Of a stretch of 64,000 nt of DNA, positions 58,701 to 64,000 are shown in pieces; positions within the stretch are counted from its first letter, which is position 1; each line of letters starts with the position of its first letter. Both the position numbers and the translations under genes were made by a program. The DNA comes from Blastomyces gilchristii SLH14081 (lineage: Eukaryota; Ascomycota; Eurotiomycetes; Onygenales; Ajellomycetaceae), in NCBI RefSeq assembly GCF_000003855.2, contig NW_003101674.1, positions 796,734 to 860,733 on the forward strand, in the 5' to 3' direction. The notes beneath the pieces are model-generated. The model did not search any database and was not told where the DNA came from. It worked only from the letters and a program-made list of their open reading frames with translations.

Positions 58701-59587
58701 GGCCGGAATCCAAATCTCATCTCCGCACGCCAAAACCCCGGGGCGTTATCTGCAAGTAGCCATGGATTAGCAGCACCTTCCTTCCCGGCCTGTTTACAGA
58801 TTGCATTCCGAGGATCACTAAACGCGGCCCTTGTTGTACTAGACCCAGAAGTAATTGATGCGGTTTCGAGGTTCACAACTTGTTGGTCATTCAGAGATGG
58901 TGTTGTCATGTTTCCCAAGCCGTCAAATGAACCTCCAAATACAACGCGGCCTTCCGAAGTTTTGGTGATAGACGTTACAACCCCGTTGAAGCCAGCGAAA
59001 GGAAGCGGGGAAAACCCAGATTTTGGCGACCACAGAATAGCATTATGGGATTCTGATTTCTTAAAATCTCCCCCAACATATACATTTCCACTTTCCTTAT
59101 CACATAGTAGGGCGAGGACCTGTCCCGGGAGACCAGGAATTGGTGTAACCTTATTGGCATTTGGGTCGAAAAGGGCAATTCCGTGAGATTTGATCCCACT
59201 CAAACTCGTGAAGCTCCCTCCAACAACGACACTAGTAATCGTGCCATCATCTGCCATCAATGGGCAGAGTGACAATATATCGGCGTCGGCCGAGGCGAGT
59301 GAGGCTAGAGCACCGTTTGGTAACGTGGTGAGGAGGGTGGATCGGGATCCATTAGGCAGGGTAGGTTTCGGCCTCTGTTCCTCATACTGGAAGAGCGATA
59401 TGGCATCAAAGCTGCCGGCCAAAGCAACTCGACCCAAGGGGCCAATATCAAGATCCGGCAAAGCAACGGGGGTGAATCGGGTAGCATAGATCGTAGGAGG
59501 TAGGAGCGAGAGGGCGAAAAACGCGGAACGACAGAGGGAAGAGACAACGCTCCCCGTCACTGGCTCGAACAGTGAGGAGGCCCTCAT
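55750..59587 (-). CDS. rax2: Rax2-like cortical/polarity membrane protein
   Basis: Two exons on the minus strand (59587-56053 and 55979-55750) give 1254 aa. An N-terminal signal sequence (FFALSLLPPTIYA) is followed by a large extracellular region with many Kelch-like GG repeats (VVVGGSF, NVYVGGDF, VVFGGSF, TIFVGGDF, TLFVGGSF, LTVLGGHF, DIFVGGQF). Near the C-terminus a single TM helix (IVILVSFCIALGCVFLIVLI) is followed by a short basic tail (RQGYVTAPRGTDRRPDLQ). Rax2 is a type I membrane protein that marks sites of polarised growth and septation together with Rax1. Length and layout match fungal Rax2. Intron 1 lies just before the TM segment. Confidence 0.93.
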
Positions 59588-61602
59588 CGCTCCACCGCTC
59601 CAGCAACAGCGACACTGACACTGCCCTACCTACAAAGATAGAAGTAGATGAGGTAGGAATCGTCAATCCAAAGCCAAGAAAAGGACTTGGGGATCCAAGA
59701 AGGAGAGTAATGAGGTATATACAATATGGAATGCTTCTCAAAAGAGTGTATGATGAGAAACAAAACGAGATTCAAAACCCCCATCAACTAGATATCCTCA
59801 CACCCTTGTCGAACAAAAAAGAAAGAAAAAGCGAGTGATACTGCTGGTGTAAAGGAGTGGACGGGGGTGAGGAAGAGCGAAGTAGGAGGAAATTGCACTG
59901 CCTGAGAAGTGTTGCAAAGGGGCTAACTATCCTATCCTCCCGCAAGACGCTGCTGAGTCAGTCGCGGCTGAGTTTCCAAGGCTTCCGTTCCTGGATATCA
60001 CGGCCTATGATTGGCTGGATCTGAACAAAATGTGCCTGAACTGCACAGATGGGAAACCTTGCAAGCAAATGAATTGGGCGCTATTCCTGTTCTAGTTCGG
60101 ATCAATAATTATGCGCCACGAAATTGGGTTGCACTAGTCCCAAACAGGGTGAGAAGGCAGGTACAACGAAATGAGCCGTGGTCACGGTGTACCAGATAAC
60201 AATATTACGGGTGAGCATAGTACGGAGAAAACAAACATTGCTCGATCGGAGAGTAAAACTCTATGTTCTTCGTTTTCATCCACGCCAATCTGAAACCGTT
60301 GAATTTCAAGTTATATTCTCCTGACCCTGCTGCGCCTCCCATAGCTTTTTATACTCTCCTTGTTAATAACCGAAAAATGCAACGGAGCAATTGAAATGAA
60401 CCCATGGACATGACTTGGCTGGAGACTGAATCTCCATGTGGCTTTGAACTTCTTCGTGTAATGTACGGATGTTTACAGCAACAGACTCGCTCTTTGCAGA
60501 TTACTTGATGCGCTTTTATATTGCTTTGGCCAAAATGTATAAGAAAAAGAGAGTCCCAACTCATGAATAGAGTTACACACAACGTATTTTACCCCTCCCA
60601 AATAACTAGTTGCTTAGGGCGTGCTCGGTTGCACGTTAATATGGTACGGTCCCAGTGCTTGCGGCTTGAGACGCCTCAATCGCTCTTACAAATACGCTAA
60701 AAATATCCTACGTTCCCTGATTGGGCTTCGTCGATGAGCTTGTAATCCAGGACACGCGTGGAAAGCTGACTGGCCCGAATTGTCTCGGAGACTAGATATT
60801 GATCAAGCCCTCGAGTAAAGAGAACTCAACAGTCGGCTTCTCACATACACATGCTCAGGAGAAGAAATGTAATGTACTGTACATACATTACATTCAGTGA
60901 AAGAACAAAAAATGAAAAAGTACTAAAGAAGAGCAAGAAGAGGAGAAACCACGAAAGAAAGGGAACTTTTTTTCTCCGTGGCTACTCAGCAATTATGGCT
61001 GCTAGGTTGAAACGTGTCCGATTCGTTTCGTGCACCATTCCTATAACTCCTATGACGCTGAATCGTAGGGTTTATGTGCAGCGAATGGGCGGGAAAATAG
61101 CCATCTCTCTACACCTTAACCCATCCCCATTTTAGATCAGCCCTACTGGATGCCCGGATGATCAACCCTGGTATCATTTAGTTCTAGGCTGACGATCGAT
61201 GTGTTATTTCAAATAGCGAAACGCGCATCTATGCCGAGTGTGGCGGACTGAGGGCATCGGCACAAGCTTGAAGCTTAAAAGGAATTGGCTTCAAGCTTGC
61301 CCCATCAGTGTCGCGAGTTCTTGGCGCACTAACACAAACTTCACTCTGAGTGCTACTATTTATTGGACTTCACACTCCATATCCCGAGCCCAACTCGCTT
61401 TCAGATCAACAGATATTATGGAATATCCGTCTGTTGCGCGCCCGTATCCTTCAATATAATAACTAGGATCTTTTCTAGTCGGATCGTAAGAAGGGAACGG
61501 GCAGAGCGAGCGAGTTGGAGTGTGATGATGGACAATCATTTGTCCAAATCGTACATAATGTTGTTATCTACCTAGGTATCTAAGCCCTTTCTTCTTCATA
61601 CC
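59588..61602. other. Intergenic stretch
   Basis: About 2 kb between the Rax2 start and the 3' end of the carbonic anhydrase. It holds the Rax2 promoter. ORFs at 59572-59838, 60011-60199 and 60851-61135 show no gene-like features. No RNA gene was recognised. Confidence 0.4.
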
Positions 61603-62451
61603 TCACTTTCCATCCGTCAAGTTGTAAATCTTCTGGATCCCAGCCAGCACATTCTCGAAATCAATTTTCAGATCCGTCAACAGGCCATCCTTAAAATTAA
61701 ACACCCAACCATGCACAATAGGATACCCGTTTTCCTCAAAGCTCTTCTGCACAGCTGCCGTCTTAATGATGTTGCGGCACTGCTCAATCACATTCAGCTC
61801 CACAAGCCTATCACAGCGTGCGCTCCCTTCAAGCGCATCCAGCTCCGTCTCATGGAGCCTGTAGACGTCACGAATATTCCGCAGCCAGGGATTCAGCAGA
61901 CCCAGATCCGCGGGGGTCAAAGCCGCTTTGACCCCACCGCATCCATAATGTCCGCAGACAATGATGTGTTTGACGCGGAGGTGGCGCACCGCATAGTTGA
62001 TCACGCTCATCACGTTCAGATCCGTGTTGCAGACCAAATTAGCAATGTTGCGATGGATGAAGGCTTCACCGGGGTCTAGCCCCGTGATTTGCTCGGCGGG
62101 AATGCGGCTGTCGCTGCAGCCGATCCATAGATAATCTGGATTCTGGCCATTCTGGAGCTTCTCAAAGAAGTGCGGATCTTTCGCGGCTTTTTCCGCTGCC
62201 CATTTCCTGTTGTTTTCGAAGACGCGCTGGTGGGATTGCTTGAGGTATTTGGAGACGTCGGTAGGGGCCATGTGGCTTATTGTCTGGTTGGTTGTACAGG
62301 GGTAAATTAGGGCTGAGCTGGGTTTGCCAGAGTGACAATTATGACGAGAGTGAAGGCTGGGGTTGGCGGTAATGGTTTGTGTACTTGTAATGGCGCTTGC
62401 GCAACGGGGCTGAATATCTAGTAGTTTCGATAGGTGATGCCGTTGAAACAT
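61603..62451 (-). CDS. Beta-carbonic anhydrase
   Basis: Intronless ORF of 282 aa. The zinc ligands and active-site pair are clear: C112-S-D114-S-R116, H168 and C171 (CGHYGCGG). It interconverts CO2 and bicarbonate, supplies bicarbonate to biosynthetic carboxylases and supports CO2 sensing. The first 60 residues are Ser/Thr/His/Arg-rich with no acidic cluster, as in a mitochondrial presequence. A second ATG at residue 61 (MAPTDVSKYLKQS, at 62271) gives a protein of standard cytosolic length, so either or both starts may be used. A family-A MITE sits about 260 bp upstream of the first ATG. Confidence 0.93.
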   Translation of the reverse strand: MFQRHHLSKLLDIQPRCASAITSTQTITANPSLHSRHNCHSGKPSSALIYPCTTNQTISHMAPTDVSKYLKQSHQRVFENNRKWAAEKAAKDPHFFEKLQNGQNPDYLWIGCSDSRIPAEQITGLDPGEAFIHRNIANLVCNTDLNVMSVINYAVRHLRVKHIIVCGHYGCGGVKAALTPADLGLLNPWLRNIRDVYRLHETELDALEGSARCDRLVELNVIEQCRNIIKTAAVQKSFEENGYPIVHGWVFNFKDGLLTDLKIDFENVLAGIQKIYNLTDGK

Positions 62452-62708
62452 TTATTTGAGACGGATGAAGGACTGAGTCTAGGAAAGGAGAAACTGGATT
62501 TCGTAGCAGCGCGGGGAAGAGGGGCATTATAAGAGGGGGCATAGTAAGAAAGAAAATCGAGGGGCGTGGGTTGGGATTTTTGATGTCGGTGACCATCAAA
62601 GCGCGGCACATGATGTCAGCGCAGAGTTTTCTCAACGATCGGGCTCAGGTACCCAGCCGGGTTAACCAACCAATGAGAGTCCACCATTCACCTGACACTA
62701 ACCTGTAA
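62452..62708. promoter_or_regulatory. Carbonic anhydrase promoter-proximal region
   Basis: 257 bp between the first start codon and the MITE, ending with its TAA target duplication (62706-62708). Any more distant promoter elements are now separated from the gene by the 724-bp MITE. Confidence 0.4.
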
Positions 62709-63432
62709 AGGCCTGTTCGGTGACCCCGTCCAGGGCCGTATAAGTGCCAGCTTGTACGGCCCTGGACAGCTCTGGCTGGGGTTATACACACTAACCTGGC
62801 CGGATAAGGCCTTCTGTTCAGTAGATTCTGTGTATAACTTAACTCTGTACAACTCGCCAAGCATGCCAAGCTGACAGTCAGATTCATATTATAGAGTTCA
62901 ACGGTGTATTTAGTTGAAAAAGTGATAGATCTAAACCTATTCAAGTTAAATCTGTACTGTATACTCCGTAACTACACTGGAATGATATGTGCTGACATGT
63001 TCCAGTGTGGCCGTATGGAGTACAGCATCCAGAGACCTGCAAATATCATCAAAAATCAACAACCATGGTGAGCGACTGTGATAATGCAACCTGGAAGGCA
63101 ATATGACAGTATCTATGTCATAGACAGCAGTAAATAAGGCTTGCTGCTGAAGAAGTGATCAATTTGAGACTCATTAATATCCATTTTTCACTGATATTTG
63201 GTGTGTAAAGATAGTAATATAACAGGATTTTCAAACTGCTATATATCTGCTGGAATGGCATGATAGTCATCATCATAAAAAACCATTCATAAGGAAGTAA
63301 TACCAAAACACCAAGCAGACTACTCTTCATATAAGGAAAGATAGCAATAATGAAGGTTACCACTGTCAGAAGTTAAATATCCACTTTCTGTACGGCCCTG
63401 GCACTGTACGGAAAAAATCACCGAACAGGCCC
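62709..63432. mobile_element. MITE family A, copy 2
   Basis: A 724-bp copy in the same orientation as copy 1 and highly similar along its length. The left end reads AGGCCTGTTCGGTGA (first G changed to A) and the right end TCACCGAACAGGCCC. It is flanked by TAA on both sides (62706-62708 and 63433-63435), a perfect 3-bp duplication. The subterminal hairpin is longer than in copy 1: GTCCAGGGCCGTA (62728-62740) and TACGGCCCTGGAC (62755-62767), 13 bp perfect with a 14-nt loop. Small indels separate the copies. No transposase. Confidence 0.9.
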
Positions 63433-63511
63433 TAATAGTGCTTGCAAGATGGGGGGGTGCGGTTCAATCAGTATGCCACTTTTCACTCTAACACCATTCT
63501 CTCGTCTTCAG

Positions 63512-63837
63512 TGGAGGACTGTCTCCTGAAATCAAAGACAGTGATGTCTCCCGCGATCTGATGTGTAAAAGACCAAGTGATGATAACATCTACTTCACAA
63601 AAGAATATAGTTTCAACACCAATCGGGCTTCTGTGTCTTTCTGCCAGATCTCCGTTATTAGATTAGCAGCAATGGACTTTCTACACGGAAAGGAGAGAAT
63701 GATCAAGGCGGCATCAGCAATAAGATTACAGGGAATTGAAACAGTTCAGCCTACCAGACCACATGCTTCCCTGCATGGAAAAGTCTCAGCTGCTCCTCTG
63801 GGACTTCAGCATTGCAATGCTCCATCACCCAAAGACG
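63512..63837 (+). CDS. Possible partial gene at right edge
   Basis: A frame opens after a cttcag acceptor-like site (63511) and reads SPEIKDSDVSRDLMCKRPSD, then YFTKEYSFNTNRASVSFCQ, to a good gtatgt donor at 63838. Further acceptors (cccag near 63950) precede the window end, so an exon may continue outside. No family recognised; the upstream part is not resolved. Confidence 0.25.
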
Positions 63838-64000
63838 GTATGTTCAACCCCCTAACGATTTACTTTGATATCGCTTGCATCCGTATTGTGGCCATTTAGC
63901 ACATTCATCAGTTACTTGTCTGTTCGATACTGATACGTTCAATTGCCCAGCAGCTCCGAGCCACGGCCCGTCAACGTAGCAGCATTGTGACAACTTCCGG

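Noticed and set aside
1..64000. tRNA, rRNA, CRISPR arrays or bacterial-type operons
   Set aside because: No tRNA A/B-box pairs in intergenic DNA, no rRNA similarity, no spaced direct-repeat array; gene structure is clearly eukaryotic.

Overview
This is about 64 kb of nuclear DNA from a filamentous ascomycete. Genes carry short introns (mostly 45-110 bp) with GTRNGT donors and ctaac/ctga-type branch sites. The conserved genes have clear fungal orthologues: Dpy-30/Sdc1, Fan1, ribosomal protein uS15, U2AF large subunit, Ogg1, Rax2 and a beta-carbonic anhydrase. A FunK1 kinase, an APH-fold kinase-like protein and Tad-like LINE debris suggest Eurotiomycetes, most likely Onygenales. That placement is an inference from gene content; no marker gene was compared.

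Layout. 0-9 kb is a compact housekeeping block: a Tra2-like RRM/RGG protein (+), Sdc1 (-) head-to-head with Fan1 (+), and uS15 (-). 9-30 kb is an accessory region: eroded coding fragments (9.7-11.9 kb), an intact intronless FunK1 kinase, a damaged or mis-split membrane-protein ORF, a decayed Tad-type LINE, a two-exon APH-family gene with a small coiled-coil ORF tail-to-tail, an inactivated HMT1-type ABC transporter and a solo LTR with perfect 5-bp target duplication. A five-exon chromate transporter (28.7-30.5 kb) closes it. About 10 kb (30.5-40.6 kb) shows no convincing gene. A five-exon seven-TM receptor-like gene follows at 40.6-42.5 kb.

43.4-46 kb is repeat-rich. It holds a Tourist/PIF-Harbinger-like MITE (family A), a second MITE family (B) nested in an inverted repeat, and a 1.24-kb stretch with no CpG at all. 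From 46.3 kb the window is again conserved: U2AF65 (-) head-to-head with Ogg1 (+), a small basic protein (-), a Zn2Cys6 transcription factor (-), Rax2 (-) and a beta-carbonic anhydrase (-). A second family-A MITE lies about 260 bp upstream of the carbonic anhydrase start. A possible partial gene runs off the right edge.

I found no gene set that clearly forms a new functional system. The strongest unusual signals are the MITE families with TWA target duplications and internal hairpins, the CpG-free tract, the ABC transporter broken in its own ATPase motifs, and the chimeric 3'-deleted LINE. Exon coordinates were derived by hand from splice consensus plus frame continuity.
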